Source of the DNA: Maricaulis sp034659015
GTDB taxonomy: Bacteria > Pseudomonadota > Alphaproteobacteria > Caulobacterales > Maricaulaceae
NCBI GenBank assembly: GCA_034659015.1
Contig: JAYEGL010000017.1
Coordinates: 186,001 to 250,000, forward strand
Direction: 5' to 3'
DNA length: 64,000 bases
Shown here: positions 36,941-45,463 of the stretch, piece by piece
Layout: each line of letters opens with the position of its first letter
Position numbering within the stretch: position 1 is the stretch's first letter
The notes under the pieces: generated by a model
Databases searched by the model: none
Told to the model about the DNA's origin: nothing
Seen by the model: only the letters and a program-made list of their open reading frames with translations
Made by a program: the position numbers and the translations under genes

Positions 36941-38059
36941 CTAGAAGTCGTGGACGATGGAAAAGTCGAGCCGGCTGTCGGTCGGCTCGATACCCGGCCG
37001 CGCATCGAATTCGTGCTTCACGCGATAGCCCAGCTCGACACCCCAGCGCTCGGACAGGGCCGTGGTGAGCTTGAAACGCTGCTCGCCGCGCGAGGCGGGG
37101 CCGGCCAGCAGCGTCGTCTCCGAGGAAAACCGCGCCGTATCGGTCAGGGCCAGATCGTAGACCGAGCCCAGTTCGAGTACCCACTGCGTGGTGCCGGGCG
37201 CGTCGACGGGCTGGCGGTGGCGCGCACCCGGGCCGGCCCGCAGCACCCAGCTCGTCCCCTCCCCCTCGACGGCGTGGAAGGTCGCGCCGGCCGACAGGAG
37301 GGCGGCGTAGTCGTAGCCGGACATGCGGTCCTGCTCGTAGCTGGAACCGAGATAGAAGCTCCAGGCGTCGACGGTCGGACGCTCGCCGCGTGCCTCGATG
37401 AGCCAGCGGTCGCGCGTCACATTGCCGTCGCTCTCGGTGTAGTCGTACTCGGTCTTGCCGTCGAAACCCCAGCCGCCATTGAGCGGACGGCTGAACTCCA
37501 GCGCCAGCGAATAGTCGGACCGGTTCGTATTGCCGCGATCCAGCGCGATACCGGCCTTGGCACGCCCGTCCCAGTGATAGGGGTGGAACCAGTCGGCCCG
37601 GCCGCGCCAGTGACGCACACTGTCGGCCTCGCCATCGTCCTCTCGTGCCGCGTCCCCGGATTCGCCGGCGGCTTCGGCCGCACGGTCTGCCGCGGCCGGT
37701 GTGCCGGCGGATTGCCGCGGGGCGGACGGATTGTCGACGACATCGACCCGGGGACGGCCCAGCCGCGCGGCCTGAACGACTTCCGGCTCCAGAGGGACGG
37801 CCTGCACGGCCGTCTCGTCCCACACCGACAGCACATCGAGCCGCCGGGGCAGCAATTCGGCCACGGCCGCGCGCACATCCTCGCGTCCGCCCGGTGCAAC
37901 GGCGGCGACGAGATTGGCGGTTTCAAGGAATCCGGTGTCGTCCTGGCGGACATCGGCTGCAGCGAGCAGGGCCCGGTATTCCCGGGCCAGCTCGGCATGA
38001 GCTGCCGCCGGATACAGGACGGCCGCCGCGAACAGAAGCGGAAACAGGCAAACGCGCAT
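36941..38059 (-). CDS. DUF481 family outer-membrane protein
   Basis: A 372-residue protein. The signal peptide ends AAHAEL. Residues about 25-135 are a low-complexity, Ala/Asp-rich region unique to this protein. From about 150 on is the beta-barrel typical of DUF481 (YdiY, salt-induced): WDGRAKAGIALDRGNTNRSD, then repeated amphipathic strands, ending LDFSIVHDF with the aromatic BAM signal. Function in the family is not established. AAAGG precedes the ATG at 38059. Confidence 0.85.
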   Translation of the reverse strand: MRVCLFPLLFAAAVLYPAAAHAELAREYRALLAAADVRQDDTGFLETANLVAAVAPGGREDVRAAVAELLPRRLDVLSVWDETAVQAVPLEPEVVQAARLGRPRVDVVDNPSAPRQSAGTPAAADRAAEAAGESGDAAREDDGEADSVRHWRGRADWFHPYHWDGRAKAGIALDRGNTNRSDYSLALEFSRPLNGGWGFDGKTEYDYTESDGNVTRDRWLIEARGERPTVDAWSFYLGSSYEQDRMSGYDYAALLSAGATFHAVEGEGTSWVLRAGPGARHRQPVDAPGTTQWVLELGSVYDLALTDTARFSSETTLLAGPASRGEQRFKLTTALSERWGVELGYRVKHEFDARPGIEPTDSRLDFSIVHDF

Positions 38060-38141
38060 GGACAAGACCTTTCGTGTGCACGCAGACCTACCGGCGCGGG
38101 GCCGGCAGGTCCAGTCATGCAGAACAACGAAGGTCCGGGTG

Positions 38142-39029
38142 CTAGTTCAGCAGGCCTTGCTCGGCCGTCATCGACTTCATGGCCTTCTGCAGTTTCTCGA
38201 AGGCGCGCACCTCGATCTGGCGGATCCGTTCGCGCGAGACACCGTACTGGTCGGCCAGTTCCTCGAGCGTCTTGGGCTCTTCGGTGAGGCGGCGTTCCTG
38301 CAGGATGTGCTGTTCGCGTTCGTTGAGTTCGCCCATCGCCGACTGCAGCAGCGTCATGCGGGTCTCGAACTCGTCGGACTGGACCAGCTCGTCTTCCTGG
38401 CTTTCCGCGTCGTCGTCGGACAGCCAGTCCTGCCACTGCCCCTCGCCCTCGGTGCCGCGCAGCGGCGCGTTCAGCGAGGCGTCGGGACCGGACAGGCGGC
38501 CGTTCATCGAGACGACTTCATCGGTCGTCACGCCGAGCTTGGTGGCGATCTCCTCGACCTGTTCCGGCTTGAGATCGCCCTCTTCCAGGGCCTGCATCTG
38601 GCTTTTCATGCGGCGCAGGTTGAAGAACAGCTTCTTCTGGGCCGCGGTCGTGCCCATCTTCACCAGCGACCAGGAACGCAGGATGTATTCCTGGATCGAG
38701 GCGCGGATCCACCACATGGCATAGGTGGCCAGACGGAAACCCTTATCCGGGTCGAATTTCTTGACGGCCTGCATCAGGCCGACATTGCCCTCGGAGATCA
38801 CCTCGGCGACCGGCAGGCCGTAGCCGCGATAGCCCATGGCGATCTTGGCCACCAGGCGCAGGTGCGACGTGACCAGCTTCTCGGCGGCTTCGGGGTCTTC
38901 GTGTTCCCGCCAGCGCTTGCCCAGCATGAATTCCTCATCCTTGGACAGCATGGGGAAACGGCGGATCTCCGCCAGATAGCTCGACAGGCCCTGCTCGGGC
39001 GAGAGCGCGACTGAAAGTGCATTTGCCAT
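38142..39029 (-). CDS. rpoH: RNA polymerase heat-shock sigma factor RpoH
   Basis: A 295-residue sigma-70-family factor. Region 2 shows LVTSHLRLVAKIAMGYRGYG and YAMWWIRASIQEYILRSWS as consecutive segments; the RpoH box is QKKLFFNLRRMK; region 4 is YGVSRERIRQIEVRAFEKL. Region 1.1 is absent, as expected. It would read groESL (see 11744-11771). The start follows AGGGATAGGAT. About 130 bp of promoter region precede it; no clear own heat-shock promoter is seen. Confidence 0.96.
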   Translation of the reverse strand: MANALSVALSPEQGLSSYLAEIRRFPMLSKDEEFMLGKRWREHEDPEAAEKLVTSHLRLVAKIAMGYRGYGLPVAEVISEGNVGLMQAVKKFDPDKGFRLATYAMWWIRASIQEYILRSWSLVKMGTTAAQKKLFFNLRRMKSQMQALEEGDLKPEQVEEIATKLGVTTDEVVSMNGRLSGPDASLNAPLRGTEGEGQWQDWLSDDDAESQEDELVQSDEFETRMTLLQSAMGELNEREQHILQERRLTEEPKTLEELADQYGVSRERIRQIEVRAFEKLQKAMKSMTAEQGLLN

Positions 39030-39163
39030 GACTACATCCTATCCCTTCGGCAGCCTTGGGGCATGCGTCATTTTCACGCCCCCCGGATACCGCGTCCGGA
39101 CCCTATGTAGGAAGGGATTATGCCCATTGTTAGACCCTCACGGCGCTGTGATGTGCATGAGGG

Positions 39164-39580
39164 CTATTCGTGAATGTCCGAGTGCGGCAGTGGGGCATTG
39201 TCCGCCAAACGCGAACGGGCGATCTGAAGTTCCAACCGTTTGATTTCCCGCAAGGTCCGGTTGGTCATCATCTGAAGGCCCAGGCCGTTTTTCATGAACA
39301 GGACGATGCCAAACGAGACCAGGATCAGGACGGCCCAGCGCACCGTCATCACCGGATCCGTGGTCTGGAACATCTGCCAGGCCGCCCAGACCGCAACCAT
39401 GCCACCGATAATATTCATGACATAAGCCAGCCACATCACCCAGGCCAGCCGCCCGCGGAACAGGCCGCGCGCCTGGCTGAAATAGCCCGGTTCGTCACCC
39501 ACTTCCGCCAGCAATTCGCGGTCGTCGGCATCGAGCGCCTCGGCGATAAGGGCGTCGAGATCTTTATTGCTGCGTGTCAT
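39164..39580 (-). CDS. DUF6768-like membrane protein, partner of the ECF sigma factor
   Basis: A 138-residue protein with an acidic N-terminus (LDALIAEALDADDRELLAEVGDE) and two transmembrane helices (about 55-75 and 83-103), then a cytoplasmic-looking tail. It overlaps the end of the ECF sigma gene by 17 bp and has GGAG before its ATG. Proteins of this type follow ECF sigma genes in Caulobacterales-like genomes and may act as anti-sigma or sensory partners. That role is inferred from position only. Confidence 0.75.
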   Translation of the reverse strand: MTRSNKDLDALIAEALDADDRELLAEVGDEPGYFSQARGLFRGRLAWVMWLAYVMNIIGGMVAVWAAWQMFQTTDPVMTVRWAVLILVSFGIVLFMKNGLGLQMMTNRTLREIKRLELQIARSRLADNAPLPHSDIHE

Positions 39581-40145
39581 CGCTGTCTCCTTGCTTGTCT
39601 GGTTCGAGAGCGGCGCGGATGCGCCGCCGTGCATGCATGAGCCGTGTCTTGACGGTGCCGGACGGCACGTCCAGCGCGACGGAAATTTCGGTCACGCTGA
39701 ACCCGTCCAGATAATGCAGGGCCACGGCAGCGCGCTGGTGCGCGGGCAGTTCGGCGATCACGGCCGACACGGCGGCCAGGTCGGAGCGAGTTTCCGCTTC
39801 CGGCGCCTGGACGGCGTCGCTGGCGCCGTGCGCCCTCAGGGTATCGGCCGTGCGACGGCGCTTCTGGATCGCACCGATCGCCTGGGCGCATTTGCGTGTC
39901 ACGATACGGAAACTCCAGGCCGGAAAGGCCCGCGGATCGCGCAGACGCGGCAGGCCGCGGACAATGTCCACCCAGGCCTCCTGCACGGCATCGCGGGCCA
40001 GATCCCTGTCCCCGGTCAGCCGCCCGGCATGGGCCAGAAAGCGCGCCTGCCAGCCATCGGCCAGCCGCTCGAACGCCGAGCGGTCGCCGGCCTGCGCGGC
40101 CATGACCTGGGTTTCCAGATAGATACGGTGGAGATCGCGCTTCAT
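39564..40145 (-). CDS. ECF-type RNA polymerase sigma factor
   Basis: A 193-residue sigma factor with regions 2 and 4 only. Region 2 shows DLARDAVQEAWVDIVRGLPR and FPAWSFRIVTRKCAQ; region 4 shows ELPAHQRAAVALHYLDGFSV and VPSGTVKTRLMHARRRIR. It lies between a 49-residue membrane protein (13 bp upstream) and the DUF6768-like gene (overlapping), so all three are probably translated from one message. The start at 40145 lacks a strong ribosome site, consistent with coupling to the upstream gene. Confidence 0.92.
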   Translation of the reverse strand: MKRDLHRIYLETQVMAAQAGDRSAFERLADGWQARFLAHAGRLTGDRDLARDAVQEAWVDIVRGLPRLRDPRAFPAWSFRIVTRKCAQAIGAIQKRRRTADTLRAHGASDAVQAPEAETRSDLAAVSAVIAELPAHQRAAVALHYLDGFSVTEISVALDVPSGTVKTRLMHARRRIRAALEPDKQGDSDDTQQ

Positions 40146-40158
40146 GCCGGACCGGACG

Positions 40159-40308
40159 TCAGATGCGGGCCGTCAGGGCCAGCGCCGTCAAGACGACACA
40201 GGCTGCGGACAGGGGACGCGCGGGCACAAGAATGATCGGGAACACAACCAGCACGCCCACCCCGGCAAGGGCGATCCAGAGGTCCCGGAGCACGGCAATA
40301 TCGGTCAT
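40159..40308 (-). CDS. Small membrane protein of 49 residues upstream of the ECF sigma gene
   Basis: An ATG at 40308 with AAGGGATAG five bases before it opens a frame of 49 codons. It encodes two hydrophobic segments (LWIALAGVGVLVVFPIILV and SAACVVLTALALTA) joined by PARPL, so a hairpin membrane protein is likely. It ends 13 bp before the sigma gene. I do not recognise a family. Its position suggests a role in the sigma module, possibly as sensor or anti-sigma part. Confidence 0.65.
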   Translation of the reverse strand: MTDIAVLRDLWIALAGVGVLVVFPIILVPARPLSAACVVLTALALTARI

Positions 40309-40376
40309 GGCTATCCCTTCAAGCCGATCCATCAGCGGTGTTTCAGGGGATAGGTGCGCTCACGCGCGAAACCGGT

Positions 40377-40778
40377 TCAACCGGTTTTCGAGGCGGCCGG
40401 CTGGAATTGCAGATAGCCGCGTTCCACCATACGGCGCATGGCCTCGTAGGCCTCGCACAGTTCGTCATAGGCGCTGCGCAGGTGATGCAGGCGCTGGACT
40501 TCCTGTTCCGACAGGGGCGAGCGCGAGCGCGCCGCCGACATGGCCGCATCCACCCAGGCGCCGCGCGCCTTGGAGGCCGACAGGGCGAGATTCTGGAAGT
40601 CCTCGATCGTGACGTGATGAATGGTCTTCTTCATCACGGCCTGGTTGGCCGCAAAGACGGTGTAGTCGATCTGTTCGAGATGGCCGCGACGCTTGCGCTG
40701 TTCGCCCGGATCCTCGATCAGATCCGGTTCGAAATGGTCCGACGTCCGGCGATAGCTCGATGTCATCGTCTTGGCCAT
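40377..40778 (-). CDS. Conserved-looking soluble helical protein of unknown function
   Basis: A 133-residue protein without signal peptide or membrane segment. The N-terminus is charged and disordered (SYRRTSDHFEPDLIEDPGE), followed by QIDYTVFAANQAVMKKTIHH and a long helical pair (LSASKARGAWVDAAMSAARS, LSEQEVQRLHHLRSAYDELC). I do not recognise a family. GAGGAGGTG precedes the ATG, so expression is probable. It is 69 bp upstream of the small membrane gene on the same strand. Confidence 0.7.
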   Translation of the reverse strand: MAKTMTSSYRRTSDHFEPDLIEDPGEQRKRRGHLEQIDYTVFAANQAVMKKTIHHVTIEDFQNLALSASKARGAWVDAAMSAARSRSPLSEQEVQRLHHLRSAYDELCEAYEAMRRMVERGYLQFQPAASKTG

Positions 40779-40912
40779 GGCGACACCTCCTCAAGGGTAT
40801 CCATGGACGACGCTAGCACAGGATGCATTAACGTCCGGTGTAAGCGCGCGGGCCGTCAAAAAACGTTCTTTCGCAAAGACTTGACCACAATGGAGCATCA
40901 TGGCGCCCGGCC

Positions 40913-40944
40913 AAAAAAGGACCGCCTGCCCAAGCAGACGGTCC
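40913..40944 (-). terminator. Rho-independent terminator, minus strand
   Basis: The stem GGACCG..CTG / CAG..CGGTCC (one mismatch) is followed on the minus strand by six T residues. It ends whatever is transcribed from 41130 downward, not a long protein gene. Confidence 0.7.
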
Positions 40945-41037
40945 GGGGTAGCCGGGGAGGACGGGTATCGGGAAGCGGAAACACCAAGTGGCGTTTGGGA
41001 CGTAGGGGGCACCGGGCCTTCCCGCTTCCCGATCTCG
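40945..41037 (-). ncRNA. Structured 3' region or small RNA with a 12-bp stem
   Basis: ATCGGGAAGCGG (40967-40978) is complementary to CCGCTTCCCGAT (41022-41033), enclosing 43 bases with GGTGTTT and CCCAAACGCCAC. It lies directly between a 30-codon frame (41038-41130) and a terminator (40913-40944) on the minus strand. It is not SRP RNA, tmRNA or RNase P as far as I can tell. Confidence 0.35.
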
Positions 41038-41130
41038 TTACGGGGTGGCCGGGCCACCACCGAAAATCAGTACGAGCGATCCCGAAACGAATGCGATGGC
41101 GTAGAAATAGAGCCGAATCCTGTGCCTCAT
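41038..41130 (-). CDS. Possible 30-residue single-pass membrane peptide
   Basis: An ATG at 41130 opens a 30-codon frame: a basic N-terminus (MRHRIRLYF), one hydrophobic stretch (YAIAFVSGSLVLIFGGG) and PATP. The design fits a small inner-membrane protein. No strong Shine-Dalgarno is present. A terminator follows 93 bp after its stop. The rest of the 40779-41256 gap holds no other gene. Confidence 0.4.
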   Translation of the reverse strand: MRHRIRLYFYAIAFVSGSLVLIFGGGPATP

Positions 41131-41256
41131 GAGGGAGCTCGCCGCGCGTTGCTAACCTGTGCCGGTCGAAACGGCCGGGACTGGGTTTGGTTCCCGCCTC
41201 ATGCAGTTTTTTTTTCCGAAAGGGGTGGACCTTCGGTCAACGACCGCGAAACGCGA

Positions 41257-41823
41257 TCAGCGTTCCAGTTCGATGTCCCAGTAGAGATAGTCGAGCCAGC
41301 TCTCGTGCAGGAATTTCGGCGGGAATTTGCGGCCCTGGGCCTGCAGCTCGTGCATGTTGGGCCGCTGCGGCGGGCGGCGCAGCGGCATGCGCGCCTCACG
41401 CGGGGTGCGGCCGCCCTTTTTCAGATTGCACGGCCCGCAGGCGGCGACGATGTTTTCCCAGCTCGTCTTGCCGCCCTGCCGGCGCGGGATGACATGGTCG
41501 AAGGTCAGCTGGTCGACGCCCGGCGCGCCGCAATAGGCGCATTTGAACCCGTCTCTCAGCCACACATTATAGCGCGTGAAGGCCGGCGAGCGGTCCTGGG
41601 CGATATAGTCGCGCAGCGCCACCACCGAAGGTACGTGCATCTCGAAACTGGGCGAGTGCACGACCTCGTCATAGTGGGAGACGACGGCGACACGCTCGAG
41701 AAAGACGTTCTTGATGGCTTCCTGCCAGGGCCATGTCGAAAGCGGCCAGTAGCTCAAGGGCTGGTAGTCCGCATTCAGGACCAGACAGGGCCACCCCTGC
41801 GGCGCCCGATCAAGCACCTGCAT
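41257..41823 (-). CDS. HNH endonuclease
   Basis: A 188-residue protein. The N-terminal part reads LVLNADYQPLSYWPLSTWPW, a hallmark of a common bacterial HNH subgroup. The HNH motif is QLTFDHVIPRRQGG and WENIVAACGPCNLKKG, with zinc cysteines in CAYCG and CGPCN. Function in the cell is unknown; members are chromosomal and not tied to mobile introns. GGGAGG precedes the ATG at 41823. Three GANTC sites lie within 57 bp upstream. Confidence 0.93.
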   Translation of the reverse strand: MQVLDRAPQGWPCLVLNADYQPLSYWPLSTWPWQEAIKNVFLERVAVVSHYDEVVHSPSFEMHVPSVVALRDYIAQDRSPAFTRYNVWLRDGFKCAYCGAPGVDQLTFDHVIPRRQGGKTSWENIVAACGPCNLKKGGRTPREARMPLRRPPQRPNMHELQAQGRKFPPKFLHESWLDYLYWDIELER

Positions 41824-41883
41824 GGCGACCTCCCTCGTCAACGCCGCCGGAGCGGCCATTGAGGGGGTGTGTCTTTTGGACCC

Positions 41884-41940
41884 GAGTCCTGAAAGCTCAC
41901 CTCCCGTCGCGCTCAAGACGCGGATTCGCTTCGACGAATC
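41884..41940. promoter_or_regulatory. Cluster of three GANTC (CcrM) sites upstream of the HNH gene
   Basis: GAGTC at 41884, GATTC at 41923 and GAATC at 41936 lie 61-117 bp upstream of the HNH start; a fourth, GAATC, is at 42007. CcrM methylates GANTC in alphaproteobacteria, and methylation state with GcrA tunes promoters. Confidence 0.4.
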
Positions 41941-42035
41941 ATACCACGCCCCGGGCTTGAGAGGGACGTTACCGCTATTCGCGTGACACGACTATGACGG
42001 TCTCGCGAATCTTGCGTGTCGCCCGGAGGGACAGG

Positions 42036-42701
42036 CTAGCGATAGCGGCCGGACAACGCCCGGCCGATGAAATGCCCGCCCAGCTGCAGCCCGTCCTGGC
42101 CGATGGAATGCGGGATTCCCTGCGAGATATGCCACTGCGCGCCATGACCGGCGGCCGCAATGTGTTCCAGGGCGTCGAACATGAAACCCAGCGGCAGCAC
42201 CTGGTCCTGATCGCCATGGATCAGCATGACCGGCGGCCTGGAGGCCATCTCTTCCTTCAGCCGCGCCCCGCCCGGCAGGGCACCGGAAAAGCCCATGATC
42301 CCGGCCAGCGGCCGCTCGCGGCGAAGACCCGCATGCAGGGACAGCATCGTGCCCTGGGAGAAGCCGCACAGGACGAGGTCCTGCTCGGTCAGCCGGTAGC
42401 GCTGGAGTTCCTGGTCGATGAAGGCATCCACAATGGGCCAGGCAGCGCTGGCGCCGGCCTCGATACGCTCGGGATCGAGATTGGAGATCGGGAACCACTG
42501 ATACCCGTCCGGCGCACCCGGCACCGGGTCCGGTGCGTTCGGCGACACCCACTGCACATGCGGCAGGTCCTTGGCCCAGTGCTGGCCCAGCGCGATCAGG
42601 TCCTGCCCGTTCGAACCGTAGCCGTGCAGGAAGATCACAAGTTTCTTCGGCGCCTGCCCGTCGCGGGGAGCCAGGCGCGGGCCGTCGATGGGTCGTGACA
42701 T
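42036..42701 (-). CDS. Phospholipase/carboxylesterase family alpha/beta hydrolase
   Basis: A 221-residue serine hydrolase. KLVIFLHGYGSNGQDL forms the oxyanion region, LCGFSQGTMLSLHAG contains the nucleophile Ser, and IHGDQDQVLP and GIPHSIGQDG supply Asp and His. It is the bacterial carboxylesterase/acyl-protein thioesterase type, with broad activity on short esters. No signal peptide is seen. It is divergent from gluQRS, with about 185 bp between that show no other gene. Confidence 0.93.
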   Translation of the reverse strand: MSRPIDGPRLAPRDGQAPKKLVIFLHGYGSNGQDLIALGQHWAKDLPHVQWVSPNAPDPVPGAPDGYQWFPISNLDPERIEAGASAAWPIVDAFIDQELQRYRLTEQDLVLCGFSQGTMLSLHAGLRRERPLAGIMGFSGALPGGARLKEEMASRPPVMLIHGDQDQVLPLGFMFDALEHIAAAGHGAQWHISQGIPHSIGQDGLQLGGHFIGRALSGRYR

Positions 42702-42886
42702 GAAGGGCTCCGCTGCGGTGTCCGTTCAGGAAATAGCGGGATGCGGGGCGGACGGGCAAGGGGCAGACACAAGGCACCTCCGCGAACGCGCATTGCGCCG
42801 CTTGCCCTGCGCCCCCCCGGTCGGCTACGCCGAAACCTCCCCCGCAAGCGGGGCGAGCCCTGACCTTCCGGCGACGAGCCCCAGAC

Positions 42887-43732
42887 ATGACCTTCACGAC
42901 ACGCTTCGCGCCCTCGCCCACCGGCTATCTCCATCTCGGCCATGCCTTCTCGGCCTGGACGGCCTTTACCGCGGCCCGCGAGGCCGGCGGCCGGTTCCTG
43001 TTGCGGCTGGAGGATATCGACACGGTGCGCTGCAAGCCGGAATACGCCGACGCGATCTACGAGGATCTCGCCTGGCTGGGCCTGAGGTGGGACGAACCGG
43101 TGCGCCGGCAGTCCGAGCATTTCGACCAATACGAAACCGTGCTCCAGCGCCTGCGCGGGCTGGGCGTCGTCTATCGCTGCTTCAAGACGCGCAAGGAGAT
43201 CATGGAGGACATCGCCCGCGCACCCCACGGGGTCGGCGATGCCTATCGCGGCCCTGTCGAACCCATGAGCCCCGACGAGGAGGCCGAGCGCCTGGCCGCC
43301 GGCGACGCCTATGCCTGGCGCCTCTCGCTGGCGCGCTGCCGCGCCCGGCTGGGCGCGCGCTTCGACGCGATGCGCTTTGTGGAAGAAGGCCGGGGCGAGA
43401 TCCGCGCCGATCCGGACCCGCTGGGCGACGCGATCCTGGCCCGCAAGGATGTCGGCACCAGCTATCACATCGCCGTCGTGCACGACGATGCCCTGCAGGG
43501 CATCACCCACATTATCCGCGGACAGGACCTCTACGACCTCACCCCGCTCCACGTGCTGCTGCAAACCCTGCTGGACCTGCCGACCCCGGTCTACCGCCAT
43601 CACCGCCTTCTGACCGACGAACGCGGCGAGCGTTTCGCCAAACGCAACAAGGCCGCCACGCTGCGGGCGATGCGCGAAGACGGCGTGACGCCGGACCAGG
43701 TTCGTGCCCGTTTCGACATGAACGAAGTTTAA
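42887..43732 (+). CDS. gluQ: Glutamyl-queuosine tRNA(Asp) synthetase
   Basis: A 281-residue shortened GluRS paralogue that attaches Glu to queuosine-34 of tRNA-Asp rather than charging tRNA. RFAPSPTGYLHLGHAFSAW carries the HIGH-type HLGH. The KMSKS counterpart is FAKRNKAATL, as usual for the family. The anticodon-binding domain is absent, and the zinc-binding cysteines of many members appear reduced to CFKTRKEI. It implies the cell has queuosine. Confidence 0.95.
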   Translation: MTFTTRFAPSPTGYLHLGHAFSAWTAFTAAREAGGRFLLRLEDIDTVRCKPEYADAIYEDLAWLGLRWDEPVRRQSEHFDQYETVLQRLRGLGVVYRCFKTRKEIMEDIARAPHGVGDAYRGPVEPMSPDEEAERLAAGDAYAWRLSLARCRARLGARFDAMRFVEEGRGEIRADPDPLGDAILARKDVGTSYHIAVVHDDALQGITHIIRGQDLYDLTPLHVLLQTLLDLPTPVYRHHRLLTDERGERFAKRNKAATLRAMREDGVTPDQVRARFDMNEV

Positions 43733-43808
43733 GGCCCGGGGTGCATCCATCCCCGCCCCGCCCCGCATCACAGCCTCAACGGACTATGCGAATTCGAGGG
43801 GATGACCG

Positions 43809-44753
43809 ATGACGACGCCACTGCTTTCACTCCTCCTGGCGGCCACGCTGGGAACCGCCCAGGACACACCGCACGGCGCTGCGGAGGGCTTCGCCGACAG
43901 CCTGGCGATCGGCAGCGAGACCGCAGCCGTGGAGGCCGAACTGGACGCGCGCTGCAGCCGCGTCGCGTCCGTGACGCCGTCCCCGGTCCGCTTTCCCCTG
44001 GCGCGCGATCACGAGCAGCATTTCGTCTGCGACCACTACACCACGCCAGCCGGTCACAGTTTCGAACGGGCCGTTTTCACCCTGGCCGACGGCGCGCTCG
44101 TCCAGATCGAGGTCCGCGGCGATACGGCACCGCTGAGCGAGAACGCCGGCGACAGTATCGCGCTGGGAGACTGGATCGCCTATCCCGACGCGGCGATGGT
44201 CATCGACAGGGCCGCAAACACGGCGCACATCCTCTCCGGGGACGGGCTGCACACCAATCTCTTCGCCTGGCACAATCCGCTGATGGACGGCGAAACGCTG
44301 GACTACGGACCGCTCGCCATCGACATGCCGCCGCAGATCCGCCCCGGCGAGAGCATCGAGACGCTGCGCCCGGAAATCGAGGCCGCCTGCCCGGTCGTCC
44401 AGGTGCGCGACATCGATCCGCCCAGCCTGCCGACCCAGCCGGCCACCCAGACCCAGATCAATTGCTTCGGCTATGAGACCGCAGGTTTCGAACGCAAGAT
44501 CGAATTCGTGTTCGGAGACGGACAGCTGATGCTGGCCTGGATCCTCACCGGCCGGGGCGAAGGCGACCGTCTCCAGGCCGCGATGGATGCGGCCTACGGA
44601 ATGCCGGACCTCGCGGCGGCCGATTTCCGCTTCTATGACGGCGGCGCCGCCGCGCTGCGCTTCGACAAGCCGGAGATTCTGATCATCCAGCGCGAGCTCG
44701 GCGCCGGCTACATGGCCCAGCTGGCCGCCCGGGACGAAGGCAGCACCGACTAG
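43809..44753 (+). CDS. Exported protein of unknown function, possibly two related halves
   Basis: A 314-residue protein with a short signal peptide (MTTPLLSLLLAATLGTAQ). Two halves look alike: each has a Cys pair (DARCSRV..FVCDHY and EAACPVV..INCFGY) followed by an FTLADGALVQIE or FVFGDGQLMLAW strand. This suggests an internal duplication. I do not recognise the family. GAGGGGATG lies before the start. It follows gluQRS by 76 bp and converges on the next gene with a 4-bp stop overlap. Confidence 0.72.
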   Translation: MTTPLLSLLLAATLGTAQDTPHGAAEGFADSLAIGSETAAVEAELDARCSRVASVTPSPVRFPLARDHEQHFVCDHYTTPAGHSFERAVFTLADGALVQIEVRGDTAPLSENAGDSIALGDWIAYPDAAMVIDRAANTAHILSGDGLHTNLFAWHNPLMDGETLDYGPLAIDMPPQIRPGESIETLRPEIEAACPVVQVRDIDPPSLPTQPATQTQINCFGYETAGFERKIEFVFGDGQLMLAWILTGRGEGDRLQAAMDAAYGMPDLAAADFRFYDGGAAALRFDKPEILIIQRELGAGYMAQLAARDEGSTD

Positions 44754-45328
44754 CCGGACGAGCCGGAGCGGCCGGTCCCGACCGCCTCCATCCATTCGCC
44801 CGTCCGAACGAGGCGGCCGTCGCGCCAGGCGTATTCGCGCACCGCGACGGCCCCGCCCGGCACACCCCGCGCGCCCTGGCGGACCTCGATCCGGGTCTCG
44901 CGGTAGTGCTCGACGATGCGGGCCGAATTGCCGGACATCAGCACGACAGCGCGCCATTCCTCCCCGTCGGAGACCAGAAGCGGAAACGCGCAGGCGCTCG
45001 TGCCGCAGAAGTATGCGACGGCGGGCCCGTGCCGCGTGGCGGTGCAGTTCAGGGCGCGCGTATCGACCACATAGTCGGGCCGGTCGTCCGGATTGATCCG
45101 GCCGCTCAGGCGCGCCGCTGCCACGACATCGTCGTCGCGGCAGACCAGCGCGCCATCGCTGATCGTGTCAAGATGCGCACGGAAGGCAACCAGAACGCCG
45201 GCCGGGATCCCGGCATCGTCCGGCACCGGTCCCGGCGCCGGCGAACAGGCGGTGACCAGGGCCAGGGTCAGGGCTGGCGCCACGCCGCGGCGCGGCAGGC
45301 TGTGTCGTTGCAGAGGACCGATCCCCAT
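44750..45328 (-). CDS. Lipoprotein of unknown function
   Basis: A 192-residue protein. Residues 1-28 have a basic n-region and the lipobox LVTA-C. The mature domain has two further Cys pairs (ALVCRDDD with ALNCTAT, and YFCGTSACAFP). I do not recognise the family. It faces the preceding exported protein, sharing CTAG at the stop codons. Confidence 0.7.
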   Translation of the reverse strand: MGIGPLQRHSLPRRGVAPALTLALVTACSPAPGPVPDDAGIPAGVLVAFRAHLDTISDGALVCRDDDVVAAARLSGRINPDDRPDYVVDTRALNCTATRHGPAVAYFCGTSACAFPLLVSDGEEWRAVVLMSGNSARIVEHYRETRIEVRQGARGVPGGAVAVREYAWRDGRLVRTGEWMEAVGTGRSGSSG

Positions 45329-45463
45329 CTTCCGCGTCCCGATAACGCCCCCGCGCCGGAACAGACTAGGCCGCCCGGGAAGCGCACGGCAAGCCGATAT
45401 GCCGCAGGTTTAATGCGGTCTCCATGCTAGGCAGGACGCTGCGGACACGCTATCAGGCGATCC

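Noticed and set aside
40945..41037. SRP RNA or 6S RNA
   Set aside because: The conserved GGAAGCAGC-type SRP loop is missing, and the short 12-bp stem is unlike the long 6S hairpin.
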